From an uncultured Lachnospiraceae bacterium (GTDB taxonomy: Bacteria; Bacillota; Clostridia; Lachnospirales; Lachnospiraceae), in the NCBI GenBank assembly GCA_949840915.1, contig CATKXY010000013.1, positions 1 to 64,000 on the forward strand: a stretch of 64,000 nucleotides of DNA. The letters run 5' to 3'. Shown here piece after piece: positions 36,043 to 44,581 of this stretch (the first letter of the stretch is position 1; the number at the start of each line of letters is the position of its first letter). The position numbers were made by a program, and so were the translations under genes. Below the pieces are notes generated by a model that was given only the letters and a program-made list of their open reading frames with translations, was not told where the DNA came from and did no database searches.

Positions 36043-36738
36043 ATGAGAGAGAGGATAGGATGGAAGAACACTGCGGCGCTGCTTTTATTCACGGCAGTGT
36101 TTACTGTCGCGGCCACAGGAGTTTTATATCTGTGCTTCCCGCAGTTTTTATATCAGCTGACATATGATGTTCACGAGAGCGATCTGTTTGAGCGGGAAGT
36201 AAGGGCTGTGCTGCCCGGAACCGTTTTCACAGAGGAATTTTCTCCTGCACAGCCGTTTGTCAGAGCCATTGGTCTGCATGTGGAACGGGAGAGTACGGAC
36301 GACGGGATTGTGGGGAGACTGTACGATGAGTCCGGGAAGCTTATAGCGGAGGATTCCTTCCGTCTGAGAAATGTCGAGTATGCATTTGATTTCGGAAAAC
36401 GCCTGGACACGGACAAAACCTATCGACTGGAGATCACGGTTCCGGAGTACAATAAAAACCCCGTGCGGCTGACTTTCGGCCCTGAGGATATCGGACCCGG
36501 GGAACATAGTTCCTTTCGGAATGGAGCAGCCTTCGGAGAAAACGAAAAGGCGGACGGGCAGGAGGGGAGTTTACAGCAGGAGATTCTGTATATGCAGTAT
36601 ATATACGGAACCTATAGCAGGAAGCTTTTGGGACTCTGGGTCCTTGTGTTTGCGGTGACAGGGCTGATGCTGGGTGAGAGTCTTTTGGCGCTGTATCGTT
36701 CGGCAATAGCATTGTATCGTGAGGCAGAGAAAAAATAA
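36043..36738 (+). CDS. Two-helix membrane protein with extracytoplasmic beta domain
   Basis: The 231-residue protein starts at ATG 36043 (AGGGGGAAC upstream). It has an N-terminal transmembrane helix (TAALLLFTAVFTVAATGVLYL), a beta-rich outer domain of about 140 residues (VRAIGLHVERE..GIVGRLYDESGKLIAEDSF..YRLEITVPEYNKNPVRLTFGPEDIG), and a second helix near the C-terminus (KLLGLWVLVFAVTGLMLG). The fold resembles the jelly-roll outer domains seen next to GT-C glycosyltransferases. I do not name a family. It is co-transcribed with the glycosyltransferase and ends in a shared bidirectional terminator. Confidence 0.65.
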   Translation: MRERIGWKNTAALLLFTAVFTVAATGVLYLCFPQFLYQLTYDVHESDLFEREVRAVLPGTVFTEEFSPAQPFVRAIGLHVERESTDDGIVGRLYDESGKLIAEDSFRLRNVEYAFDFGKRLDTDKTYRLEITVPEYNKNPVRLTFGPEDIGPGEHSSFRNGAAFGENEKADGQEGSLQQEILYMQYIYGTYSRKLLGLWVLVFAVTGLMLGESLLALYRSAIALYREAEKK

Positions 36739-36740
36739 AG

Positions 36741-36779
36741 AGCATCCTTCGAACCGATATGGCTCGAAGGATGCTTTTT
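36741..36779. terminator. Bidirectional terminator between convergent genes
   Basis: AGCATCCTTCGA (36741-36752) and TCGAAGGATGCT (36764-36775) form a 12-bp perfect stem. A T-run on one side and an A-run on the other serve both the gene at 36043 and the pseudopilin gene. Confidence 0.92.
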
Positions 36780-36801
36780 AATCTGTATGCTGCTGCTTCA
36801 T

Positions 36802-37479
36802 TTACCAGCCGTCTGTCCCTGACGCTCTGGTCCGGGGCCAGTCGTTAAAGTGCGTACTCTCGCTGACTCTCTCGGCGGTAATGCCGTTTTGATCCCAGTT
36901 CATGAAATATTTGTCGTATACGCATTGAAAGTATACGATCTGACCATAGGAATCATAGGCCATTGCAAATACCACTTCGCCGTATTCTTCCGGATGATCG
37001 GCTATGTACTTTGTGGAGTTGCTGTCTCCTATGGGAGATTTATCTTTCAGCACATCTGAAGAGATATTGCTGTCGGCGCCGGGGATGCTGCCGGCCAGCA
37101 GTGATGCAATCCGGTAATCTGCTTTCTTGGAGAGGGCGCTGCTGAGAGACCCGCTTCCGTTGCTCTCCTGAAGATATTTATACAGCGATTGATTGCTGAA
37201 ACGTCCCAGGCGCACGTTTTCCCCGTCAATTGTCTCCTCGAATTTCAATGCATAGTGAAAAGCTTCATTCTCAAATGCCGAGGTGTCGATGATGGCGATC
37301 TGAGCCGCCGTATAGATTGACTTGGCATTGGTGAGAGCCCTGGTCTTTTTGGCATTTTCCAGATAGGTAAAAAACGATATTGTGACTACGCCTGTCAGGA
37401 CAGCCATGATGGCTATGGTGATAATCAGCTCTATCAGTGAAAAGCCCGCATCGGGATTTGCGCTGTTCCTTTTGTCCAT
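36802..37479 (-). CDS. Type IV pilin-like/type II pseudopilin, orphan
   Basis: The 225-residue protein has a class III signal: a short charged leader (MDKRNSANPDAG) followed by FSLIELIITIAIMAVLTGVV, with the prepilin peptidase site G-F and Glu at +5. The long hydrophobic N-terminal helix is followed by a globular domain of about 170 residues (LENAKKTRALTNAKSIYTAAQ ... VVFAMAYDSYGQIVYFQCVYDKYF). No prepilin peptidase, pilus ATPase, or assembly platform gene is in this window, so it must depend on machinery encoded elsewhere. Adhesion, DNA uptake or secretion are all possible. GAGGAGA precedes the start. Confidence 0.85.
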   Translation of the reverse strand: MDKRNSANPDAGFSLIELIITIAIMAVLTGVVTISFFTYLENAKKTRALTNAKSIYTAAQIAIIDTSAFENEAFHYALKFEETIDGENVRLGRFSNQSLYKYLQESNGSGSLSSALSKKADYRIASLLAGSIPGADSNISSDVLKDKSPIGDSNSTKYIADHPEEYGEVVFAMAYDSYGQIVYFQCVYDKYFMNWDQNGITAERVSESTHFNDWPRTRASGTDGW

Positions 37480-37585
37480 ATCAATCTCCTCAATTAAATG
37501 TATTAAAGATATGGTTTATTATAACACGGGATTCCGGCTATGGGCAATTACCTTTTTTACAGACTTTCCCAAAAGGATATCTGAT

Positions 37586-38125
37586 TTAGTTGAAATATCT
37601 CTTTAACAGACCCTCGAATGCCTTGCCGTGTCTTGCCTCGTCCCTTGCCATCTCATGTACGGTATCGTGGATGGCGTCCAGACCAAGCTCCTTGGCTCTC
37701 TTGGCGAGATCGGTCTTACCTGCGGTAGCGCCGTTCTCAGCGTCCACTCTCATCTCCAGATTCTTCTTGGTGGAGTCGGTGACAACCTCGCCCAGAAGCT
37801 CTGCAAATTTGGCAGCATGCTCAGCCTCCTCGAAAGCGGCCTTCTCATAGTACATGCCAACCTCGGGATAACCTTCTCTGTGGGCAACTCTTGCCATTGC
37901 AAGATACATGCCGACCTCGGAGCACTCGCCCTCAAAATTGGCGCGCAGATCCTTGATGATATCCTCACGGACACCCTGTGCAACGCCTACCACATGCTCG
38001 GCAGCCCAGGTCTTCTCGCCGGACTGAACAGTGAATTTCTCAGCGCCTACACCGCATACAGGGCATTTCTCGGGAGCGGTTTCTCCCTCGTGAACATAAC
38101 CGCATACCTGACATACAAATTTCAT
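37586..38125 (-). CDS. Reverse rubrerythrin (rubredoxin domain at N-terminus)
   Basis: The 179-residue protein detoxifies hydrogen peroxide with electrons from NADH-linked carriers in anaerobes. The rubredoxin Fe(Cys)4 domain comes first ([21 protein letters not shown]). The ferritin-like di-iron domain follows, with Glu/His ligands in [29 protein letters not shown] and [13 protein letters not shown]. This domain order is the reverse of classical rubrerythrin. AAAAGGAGA precedes the start. It lies 27 nt downstream of perR on the same strand and should be derepressed by peroxide. Confidence 0.93.
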   Translation of the reverse strand: MKFVCQVCGYVHEGETAPEKCPVCGVGAEKFTVQSGEKTWAAEHVVGVAQGVREDIIKDLRANFEGECSEVGMYLAMARVAHREGYPEVGMYYEKAAFEEAEHAAKFAELLGEVVTDSTKKNLEMRVDAENGATAGKTDLAKRAKELGLDAIHDTVHEMARDEARHGKAFEGLLKRYFN

Positions 38126-38152
38126 AACTTTGATCTCCTTTTCCTTTGATAT

Positions 38153-38572
38153 TTATTGTAGGGCAGTCTCCGGCTTTTGTCCGGAAGCGGATTCTTTGCT
38201 GCAGTCTCCGCAGATTCCGTAAAAGTAGGTTACATGCCCGGCAATTTTACCGTCAAAACCGGCTCCGGCAATGTCCTGAATGGTGTCAATATTTTCCATC
38301 TCCAGGTCGATGACGCTGCCGCATTCCGTACAGACAAAATGATAATGGGGAGAGGTGTCAGCATCAAAGTGATCGACGCCGTCTCCTACGCGCAGCCGCA
38401 TAATTTCTCCCATGTTTGCGAGGAGTGTCAAATTGCGGTACACGGTGCCAAGACTGATGTTAGGATATTCTTTCCGCACATTCATGTAAACGACATCCGC
38501 TGTGGGATGATCCTTGCGGCCCATCAGAAAAGCCATGATCTTGTCGCGCTGTGCGCTGTGTTTTAAGGCCAT
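38153..38572 (-). CDS. perR: Fur-family peroxide-response repressor PerR
   Basis: The 139-residue regulator has a winged helix (PTADVVYMNVRKEYPNISLGTVYRNLTLL) and a metal/dimer domain with CTEC and CGDC as the structural zinc site. The regulatory ligands lie in VDHFDADTSPHYHF and the following SVIDLEM segment, where Asp replaces the Glu of Fur, as in PerR. Metal-catalysed histidine oxidation by peroxide is the family's sensing mode. GGAGGCAG precedes the ATG. Its promoter overlaps a PerR-box-like dyad, so it is likely autoregulated together with the rubrerythrin gene. Confidence 0.9.
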   Translation of the reverse strand: MALKHSAQRDKIMAFLMGRKDHPTADVVYMNVRKEYPNISLGTVYRNLTLLANMGEIMRLRVGDGVDHFDADTSPHYHFVCTECGSVIDLEMENIDTIQDIAGAGFDGKIAGHVTYFYGICGDCSKESASGQKPETALQ

Positions 38573-38615
38573 TGCTGCCTCCTGTCTAAAATATGAGCAA
38601 AATCAGGAATCATTA

Positions 38616-38651
38616 CTATTTTAATTATAAAAAAATTTTGAATAAAGTCAA
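38616..38651 (-). promoter_or_regulatory. perR promoter overlapping a PerR-box-like dyad
   Basis: On the minus strand TTGACT (38646-38651), a 16-nt spacer and TATAAT (38624-38629) form a strong promoter. The sequence TTATAAT-T-AAAATAG (38616-38630) matches 11 of 14 defined positions of the Bacillus PerR box and covers the -10 box, so binding would block RNA polymerase. Confidence 0.65.
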
Positions 38652-38732
38652 CTGCCAAATTTAAAATATGTTGAAGTTTATAAATATTTTAGGATTATAT
38701 TTCAGGTTTTTTATACACTGGAGAAAAGAGTG

Positions 38733-38741
38733 TGCTATAAT
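38733..38741 (+). promoter_or_regulatory. Extended -10 promoter of the sensor kinase gene
   Basis: TG-C-TATAAT (38733-38741) is a perfect extended -10 element 22 nt before the kinase ATG at 38764. No good -35 box is seen. Confidence 0.55.
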
Positions 38742-38763
38742 TCTGAGCAAAGGAGATACTTAT

Positions 38764-40239
38764 ATGAAGTTTAGGACACGTTTACAGGTCACCTTTTTCA
38801 GTATCATTCTTTTGCCGCTGATTCTCATGATGATGGTATTTATCGCCATTGTTATCTATTTGACCAATGTGCGTCAGGGAATCGGGATTCAGGAGATGGA
38901 TTACGGCATGATAGCGGACAATATGCAGGAGCTTGTAAATGCTACCGATAAAGCGTATTTTGTGCTGCTGGACCAAGTAAAAAAGGATCCGCATATGCTG
39001 GAGGACAAGGAGTATCTGGAGCGCATCAACAATGAGGTATCCAGAAGATCCACCTATCTGATCGTGCGAAAGGATGACGATATCTACTATACCGGTAATG
39101 CGGCTGCGGCCAAGAGAATCTATTCCAAGCTGCCCGCCTATGGAGAGGGACAGCTTGCGGAGGAGAGCGGCTACTATTTTAATGAGCTGGAAAAGTATGT
39201 GAAGCAGATTGACTTCCGGTTTGCTGACGGCAGCGAAGGCAGCGTATTTGTGGTAACGAAGGTGAATTCACTGATTTCCCGCCATCTGCTGACAGACATG
39301 TCCATTGCGATCCTGCTGATCCTGATTTTTACCAGTGTCATGCTGACGCAGTGGATCCGCAAAAGTGTGTTCAGTCCCATCGACCGGCTGAATGTGGCCA
39401 TGCAGAAGATCAAGGACGGGAATTTCGATTATGCTCTGCAGGAAGCGTGCGGGGGAGAGATCGGCGAGCTGTACCGCAATTATGAAGATATGCGGCTCAG
39501 GCTCAAGGAGTCTACTGAGGAGAAGCAGGAGAACGAGACCCGCAACAGAGAGCTGATCAGCAATATTTCGCATGATCTGAAGACGCCTATCACAGCCATC
39601 AAGGGATATGTCGAAGGGCTTATGGACGGCGTTGCGGATACACCGGAAAAGGTGGACAAGTATGTCAAGACCATCTACAACAAGGCCAATGACATGGATA
39701 AGCTCATCAATGAGCTGACTACCTACTCCGGTATCGACAGCAACCGCATTCCTTACAATTTTCACCGCATCAATGTGGGGGATTATTTCGGGGATTGTGT
39801 CGAGGAGGTAGGACTGGATCTGGAGTCCAAGAATATCAAACTCAATTATTCCAATCTGGTGGATGCCGACACGATCGTTATAGCCGACCCGGAGCAGATG
39901 AAGAAAGTCATCAATAATATTATCAGCAACAGTGTAAAATATATGGATAAGCCTCAGGGTTCGATTGATATTCGGATACTGGATGAGACGGATGCCATAC
40001 GGATAGAGATAGAGGACAACGGCAAGGGGATTGCCCAGAAAGATCTCCAGAAAATCTTTGAGCGGTTTTACCGGACGGACGCGTCGCGCAACTCTGCTCA
40101 GGGCGGAAGCGGAATCGGCCTCTCGATTGTGAAAAAGATCATTGAGGATCACGGCGGCTATATCTGGGCTACCAGCCGTGAAGGAGAGGGAACCTGTATG
40201 CATTTCGTGCTGCGCAAATATATCGAACTGCAGCCGTAG
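38764..40239 (+). CDS. Membrane sensor histidine kinase
   Basis: The 491-residue kinase starts at ATG 38764 with AAAGGAGA upstream. Two transmembrane helices (about 10-35 and 180-200) flank an extracellular sensor domain of about 140 residues. A HAMP linker (SPIDRLNVAMQKIKDGNFDY) and the DHp helix with NISHDLKTP (phospho-His H270) follow. The ATP-binding domain has N box NNIISNSVKYM, G1 DNGKGIAQKDL and G2 GGSGIGLSIVKKI. It should phosphorylate the response regulator encoded 20 nt downstream. The signal is unknown. The order kinase first, regulator second is less common than the reverse. Confidence 0.93.
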   Translation: MKFRTRLQVTFFSIILLPLILMMMVFIAIVIYLTNVRQGIGIQEMDYGMIADNMQELVNATDKAYFVLLDQVKKDPHMLEDKEYLERINNEVSRRSTYLIVRKDDDIYYTGNAAAAKRIYSKLPAYGEGQLAEESGYYFNELEKYVKQIDFRFADGSEGSVFVVTKVNSLISRHLLTDMSIAILLILIFTSVMLTQWIRKSVFSPIDRLNVAMQKIKDGNFDYALQEACGGEIGELYRNYEDMRLRLKESTEEKQENETRNRELISNISHDLKTPITAIKGYVEGLMDGVADTPEKVDKYVKTIYNKANDMDKLINELTTYSGIDSNRIPYNFHRINVGDYFGDCVEEVGLDLESKNIKLNYSNLVDADTIVIADPEQMKKVINNIISNSVKYMDKPQGSIDIRILDETDAIRIEIEDNGKGIAQKDLQKIFERFYRTDASRNSAQGGSGIGLSIVKKIIEDHGGYIWATSREGEGTCMHFVLRKYIELQP

Positions 40240-40259
40240 GTCCGGAAGGAGGAAAAGTT

Positions 40260-40952
40260 ATGAGCAAAATATTGATCATCGAGGATGAGGTGGCAATTGC
40301 AGATTTAGAGAAGGATTATCTGGAACTCAGCGATTTTAAGGTGGATATCTGCTCCAGCGGAGACGAAGGGCTGAAAGCGGCGCTGGAGGGAAGCTATGAT
40401 CTGATTATTCTCGATCTGATGTTGCCCGGAATGGATGGCTTTGAGGTGTGCAGATGCATTCGTGAAGAGAAGAATGTGCCGATCCTGATGGTGTCGGCCA
40501 AGAAGGATGATATCGATAAGATCCGCGGTCTGGGCCTGGGGGCGGATGATTATATGACGAAGCCGTTCAGCCCCAGCGAGCTGGTAGCCAGAGTAAAGGC
40601 GCACATGGCCCGATATGAGCGCCTTGTGGGAACCAATGCCAGACCCCAGAATGATATCGTGGAGATCCGGGGCATCCGTATCGATAAGACAGCCCGGCGT
40701 GTGTATGTGGACGGCGAGGAGCGCACTTTTACCACCAAGGAATTTGATCTGCTCACCTTCCTTGCGGAAAATCCCAATCATGTGTACACAAAGGAAGAGC
40801 TGTTCCGCGAGATCTGGGATATGGACTCCATCGGCGACATCGCCACTGTGACCGTGCACATCAAAAAGATCCGCGAAAAAATAGAGAAAGATACGGCGAA
40901 ACCCGAGTATATAGAGACCATCTGGGGCGTCGGATACCGATTCAAGGTGTAA
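40260..40952 (+). CDS. OmpR/PhoB-type response regulator
   Basis: The 230-residue protein has a complete receiver with IEDE acids near the N-terminus, phospho-accepting D52 in LIILDLMLPGMDG, MVSAKKD (Ser/Thr and Lys switch residues) and DDYMTKPF. A winged-helix DNA-binding domain follows (VYVDGEERTFTTKEFDLLTFL ... VTVHIKKIREKI ... YIETIWGVGYRF). It is the cognate regulator of the kinase just upstream. The target genes are not evident; the GH5 gene downstream is convergent. Confidence 0.94.
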   Translation: MSKILIIEDEVAIADLEKDYLELSDFKVDICSSGDEGLKAALEGSYDLIILDLMLPGMDGFEVCRCIREEKNVPILMVSAKKDDIDKIRGLGLGADDYMTKPFSPSELVARVKAHMARYERLVGTNARPQNDIVEIRGIRIDKTARRVYVDGEERTFTTKEFDLLTFLAENPNHVYTKEELFREIWDMDSIGDIATVTVHIKKIREKIEKDTAKPEYIETIWGVGYRFKV

Positions 40953-40983
40953 GGAACCATAAATAAAGGATAAGGATTTGGCG

Positions 40984-41010
40984 GGGACTATTTACTGCGG
41001 AAATAGTCCC
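40984..41010. repeat. Hairpin across the end of the GH5 gene
   Basis: GGGACTATTT (40984-40993) and AAATAGTCCC (41001-41010) form a 10-bp perfect stem that includes the GH5 stop codon. No T-tract on either strand follows, so a terminator role is uncertain. It may protect the convergent transcripts' 3' ends. Confidence 0.5.
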
Positions 41011-42178
41011 TGATCCATTTTCCTGATTCATTCATATCTTCTTCGGTCCAGTCGGAAACTTTGGTGCAGGACGCCTTGAACACGCTGCTGGACTCGTCTT
41101 TGTTTGCCAGATTCCAACAGCAGAAGCTGATATTATACTTCTCGATAACGTCGAACCAGCTCTTGGCTGAGTCAAAATCATTGGCTCCATTGCCGGATGC
41201 GTCACACATGCCAAACTCGCTGACGAACACGGGCAGACCGTTCTGCACGCAGCTGTCCAGCCGGTTCCAGAGCACATCCTTATGAGTACCTGCATAGAAA
41301 TGAAGAGCATAGAGAATATTTTCTTCATCCAGGGGATTGGCCTGAGCCTTGTCGATATCCTGGCTCCAAGTGGGGGTACCCACAATGATCACGGCGTCGG
41401 GATCGTTTTCCCGGATAACGGGAATCACTTCCTCAGCATAAGATTTTACGCTGTCCCATGAGGCATAACCGTTAGGCTCATTGCAGATCTCATAGAGCAC
41501 ATTCGTGTGATCTGCGTAAGTCTCGGACATCTCACCAAAGAAATCCAGAGCCTGCTGTTTATAGACATTGGGATCCTGTTCCTGCAGCACATGCCAGTCG
41601 ATGATGACATACATGCCCAGTTCGGTGGCGGCGTTCACGCCGGTGCGCACCAGAGATTTCAGATAATCCTGATCTCCTCCGGCACAATATCCGTTATATT
41701 CATGTGTATACATGGCGAGACGGACACAGTTGGTATTCCAGTCATCCCGCAGAGTCTGAAAGGAATCCCGGCTTACAAACTGGGGAAACCAGGCAATTCC
41801 ATGTGTGGACATACCATAGAGCTGGATGGGATCGCCGTTTTGGTCCACCAGACTGGCACCGTCCACCTTAAGTGCGCCGTGATCCGCTGCAAAACCCTCG
41901 CCGACAGGAGAATTCCCGCCTGCGGCCGGGGGCTGGTTCGTCTCGGAGGCTTGGGAGGCTTCTGCCGATTCCCGGGAGCTCTCAGAGGAATTCTCCGATG
42001 CTTCTCCGTTTCCTGCCATCAAAGATTCTGCCATGGAAGCGGCCACAGATTCCGCCACAGACTCGGCAATGGATTCCATCACCGCAATTTCCTGTTCACT
42101 CATAGTCTCGCTCCTTCCGCACGCCGCCAGCATGCATAAACCTATCAAAATAGGTACAATCTGTTTCTTGTATCTCAA
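40988..42178 (-). CDS. GH5 family endoglucanase-type lipoprotein
   Basis: The 396-residue protein hydrolyses a beta-linked polysaccharide (cellulose- or mannan-like) at the cell surface. The start is TTG 42178 with GGGGGATGAGGG upstream. The lipoprotein signal ends in the lipobox LAAC. A Ser/Glu-rich linker with AESVAESVAASMAESL follows. The GH5 TIM barrel begins near residue 100: YGMSTHGIAWFPQFV, NCVRLAMYTHE, the acid/base E234 in ICNEPNG and the nucleophile E321 in VFVSEFGMCD, then FCCWNLANKDESS. The order and motifs fit subfamily GH5_2 cellulases. The gene is monocistronic and convergent to the two-component pair. Confidence 0.9.
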   Translation of the reverse strand: MRYKKQIVPILIGLCMLAACGRSETMSEQEIAVMESIAESVAESVAASMAESLMAGNGEASENSSESSRESAEASQASETNQPPAAGGNSPVGEGFAADHGALKVDGASLVDQNGDPIQLYGMSTHGIAWFPQFVSRDSFQTLRDDWNTNCVRLAMYTHEYNGYCAGGDQDYLKSLVRTGVNAATELGMYVIIDWHVLQEQDPNVYKQQALDFFGEMSETYADHTNVLYEICNEPNGYASWDSVKSYAEEVIPVIRENDPDAVIIVGTPTWSQDIDKAQANPLDEENILYALHFYAGTHKDVLWNRLDSCVQNGLPVFVSEFGMCDASGNGANDFDSAKSWFDVIEKYNISFCCWNLANKDESSSVFKASCTKVSDWTEEDMNESGKWIRDYFRSK

Positions 42179-42334
42179 GCCCTCATCCCCCTTGATTATA
42201 AATTAATTTGTCGGGTATATATCCATCAGTATAGACGCAACACACAAGAATTGCAAGCGACTTTACGATATGGTATGATACGCATATGACCGTTCAGAGG
42301 TTTCACATCTTTTTTTATTGACAGGGAGACGGCG

Positions 42335-43792
42335 ATGTTACCGGAGAAATTTTTAGATAGAATGAGGGAGATGCTAGATAGGGAGTATGAGCCCTTTTTA
42401 CGGAGTCTGGGAGAGGACAGGCAGCAGGCGCTTCGGATAAATCCGCTGAAGCGGACGGACCAGGCAGATCAGAAAGGGCGGGCGGAAGGACTGCTTGCCG
42501 GAAGCTTTGATATGACAAAAGTGTCATGGGAGCAAAACGGATATTATTATGCCGGAGCCGATCAGCCGGGCAGACATCCTTATCATGAGGCGGGGCTGTA
42601 TTATATTCAGGAGCCAAGCGCTATGGCTGTTGCGCCGCTTATGGAGGCAAAGCCGGGAGAGAAGGTATTGGATCTGTGTGCCGCGCCGGGCGGGAAGAGC
42701 ACCCAGCTCGCGGGATATCTGCAGGGGGAGGGATTGATCGTAAGCAATGAGATACATCCCGGCAGAGCCAGGATCCTCTCGGAAAACATAGAGCGCATGG
42801 GTGTGAGGAATGTCTGTGTGACCAATGAGGCGCCTGCACGGCTGGCAGAGGTTTTTGCGGAATATTTTGACCGGATACTGGTGGACGCTCCCTGTTCGGG
42901 GGAAGGTATGTTTCGCAAAAACGAGACAGCCTGCGCGGAGTGGAGCCCGGAAAATGTGGAGCTGTGCGCCGCAAGGCAGGACGAGATACTCGACTGTGCC
43001 GCACGGATGCTCCGGCCGGGAGGCAGATTGGTTTATTCTACCTGTACCTTCGCGCCGCAGGAGAATGAGGGAAGTGTAAGCCGGTTTTTGCAGAGGCATG
43101 CGGAATTTTGCCTGTTGCCAATTGACAAGGAGCGCATGGGAATACCTGCTGAGGTTTGCGATGGCAGACCGGAATGGGGGAATGGAGATGCGGCCCTGCG
43201 GGGGACGCTTCGGCTGTGGCCCCATGTGATTTGGGGAGAGGGACATTTCGCCGCAGTACTGCAAAAGGATGGCAGCCTGCCCGGGGGGTATGAGACCGCA
43301 GCGGCAGGCGGCCTGGAGCGGGGAATTTCGGAAGACAGCAGGGAGTTGGATCCCTGGCGGGAATTCTGGAGAGAGAACGGCCAAAGAGCAACGGATTGTT
43401 CGGAGAAGGAGAGTTTTCCGTTTCGGGGTATCTTTTTGCGTTTCGGAGACAATCTATATCTGGCCCCTGAGGGGATGCCGGCTTTGAAGGGGCTGAAGGT
43501 TCTGCGTCCGGGCCTGCACCTGGGAGCTTTTAAAAAAAATCGTTTTGAGCCTTCCCATGCGCTGGCACTGGCGCTGTCTCCGGCGGATTTGCGGTATGTG
43601 TGCGGATTATCCGCAGGGGAAGAAGCCGTCTCCACATATTTAAACGGACAGACCTTTCCCCGGATGGGGGAGAAGGGCTGGTATCTGATCACTGTGGATG
43701 GTTACGGTATAGGCTGGGGGAAACTGGCGGGCGGCGTCATGAAGAACCATTACCCCAGAGGACTGAGGAAGAATTATGCGAGCGGGAATTGA
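42335..43792 (+). CDS. rRNA m5C methyltransferase of the RsmF/NOP2 family
   Basis: The 485-residue enzyme probably makes 5-methylcytosine in 16S rRNA. The Rossmann SAM-binding part has LDLCAAPGGKSTQLA, SNEIHPGRA, and the two catalytic cysteines in VDAPCSGEGMFRK (motif IV) and YSTCTFAPQENE (motif VI). A C-terminal region of about 180 residues (YLAPEGMPALKGLKVLRPGLHLG...; LSAGEEAVSTYLNGQTFP) is the RsmF-type PUA-like extension. GGGAGACGG is upstream of the ATG. The stop overlaps the start of the RluA-family gene by 17 nt, so both RNA-modification genes are coupled. Confidence 0.9.
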   Translation: MLPEKFLDRMREMLDREYEPFLRSLGEDRQQALRINPLKRTDQADQKGRAEGLLAGSFDMTKVSWEQNGYYYAGADQPGRHPYHEAGLYYIQEPSAMAVAPLMEAKPGEKVLDLCAAPGGKSTQLAGYLQGEGLIVSNEIHPGRARILSENIERMGVRNVCVTNEAPARLAEVFAEYFDRILVDAPCSGEGMFRKNETACAEWSPENVELCAARQDEILDCAARMLRPGGRLVYSTCTFAPQENEGSVSRFLQRHAEFCLLPIDKERMGIPAEVCDGRPEWGNGDAALRGTLRLWPHVIWGEGHFAAVLQKDGSLPGGYETAAAGGLERGISEDSRELDPWREFWRENGQRATDCSEKESFPFRGIFLRFGDNLYLAPEGMPALKGLKVLRPGLHLGAFKKNRFEPSHALALALSPADLRYVCGLSAGEEAVSTYLNGQTFPRMGEKGWYLITVDGYGIGWGKLAGGVMKNHYPRGLRKNYASGN

Positions 43793-44462
43793 ATATGAAG
43801 ACAGCCATATCATTGTGGCTTATAAACCTGCGGGATTTGCGGTGCAGACAGCCAAAGTAGGGCAGCCGGATATGGTGAGCGAGCTGAAAAATCATATAAA
43901 GAGCGGTTATCTGGGTATCGTCCATCGTCTGGATCAGCCGGTGGAGGGATTGCTGGTCTTTGCAAAGACCAGGGAGGCCGCGGCGGCACTGACACGGCAG
44001 CTTGGCTCAGGGACACTCCATAAGCATTACTATGCAGTGGTCTGCGGCGTGCCGGCAACGGAACGGGACGAATTGTCGGATTATCTGATAAGATGTCCGG
44101 ACAGACGGGCAGAGGTCGTTCCGGCAAAACAGGCGCAAAGTCAGGGCGCAAAACAAGCGGTTTTGCGATACCGGTTATTGGAGGCGCAAAACGGAGTCTG
44201 TTCTCTGCTGGATATCCATATCGATACGGGGCGCTTTCATCAGATCCGTGTCCAATTATCCCATGCGGGTCTGCCTATTCTGGGAGACATGAAATACGGC
44301 ACGGAGAAATCAGATCAGGTCAGTCGGGAACTCTCCGTGAGCAGTGTGGCGCTCTGCGCCTGCGAGCTGGCTTTTCTGCATCCTGCAAGCGGAGAAAAAC
44401 TCTGTTTTCGGACGGTTCCCCGGGGAGCGGTCTTTGAGAGATTCCGGGTTGAACTTAAATAA
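43776..44462 (+). CDS. RluA-family pseudouridine synthase
   Basis: The 228-residue enzyme converts uridine to pseudouridine in rRNA or tRNA. The catalytic aspartate is in IVHRLDQPVEGLLVFAKT (HRLD). Also visible are HYYAVVCGVP, LDIHIDTGRFHQIRVQLSHAGLPILGDMKYG and the N-terminal IVAYKPAGFAVQTA. There is no S4 domain, so it resembles the short RluA/TruC-like members. It starts inside the end of the RsmF-like gene (17-nt overlap). Confidence 0.92.
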   Translation: MRAGIEYEDSHIIVAYKPAGFAVQTAKVGQPDMVSELKNHIKSGYLGIVHRLDQPVEGLLVFAKTREAAAALTRQLGSGTLHKHYYAVVCGVPATERDELSDYLIRCPDRRAEVVPAKQAQSQGAKQAVLRYRLLEAQNGVCSLLDIHIDTGRFHQIRVQLSHAGLPILGDMKYGTEKSDQVSRELSVSSVALCACELAFLHPASGEKLCFRTVPRGAVFERFRVELK

Positions 44463-44581
44463 CAGAATTTGGAATGCTTTTAGAAAAAAATAACTGAGTG
44501 ATTCCGTCTCTAACTTTCCATACTATACAATGCGGATAATTTTGAAGCCTATGTGAGAACAGTTGGAAAGAGGGATCGTCT

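Noticed and set aside
40984..41010. Bidirectional rho-independent terminator
   Set aside because: The stem is perfect, but neither strand has a T-tract after it, so it is listed only as a hairpin.
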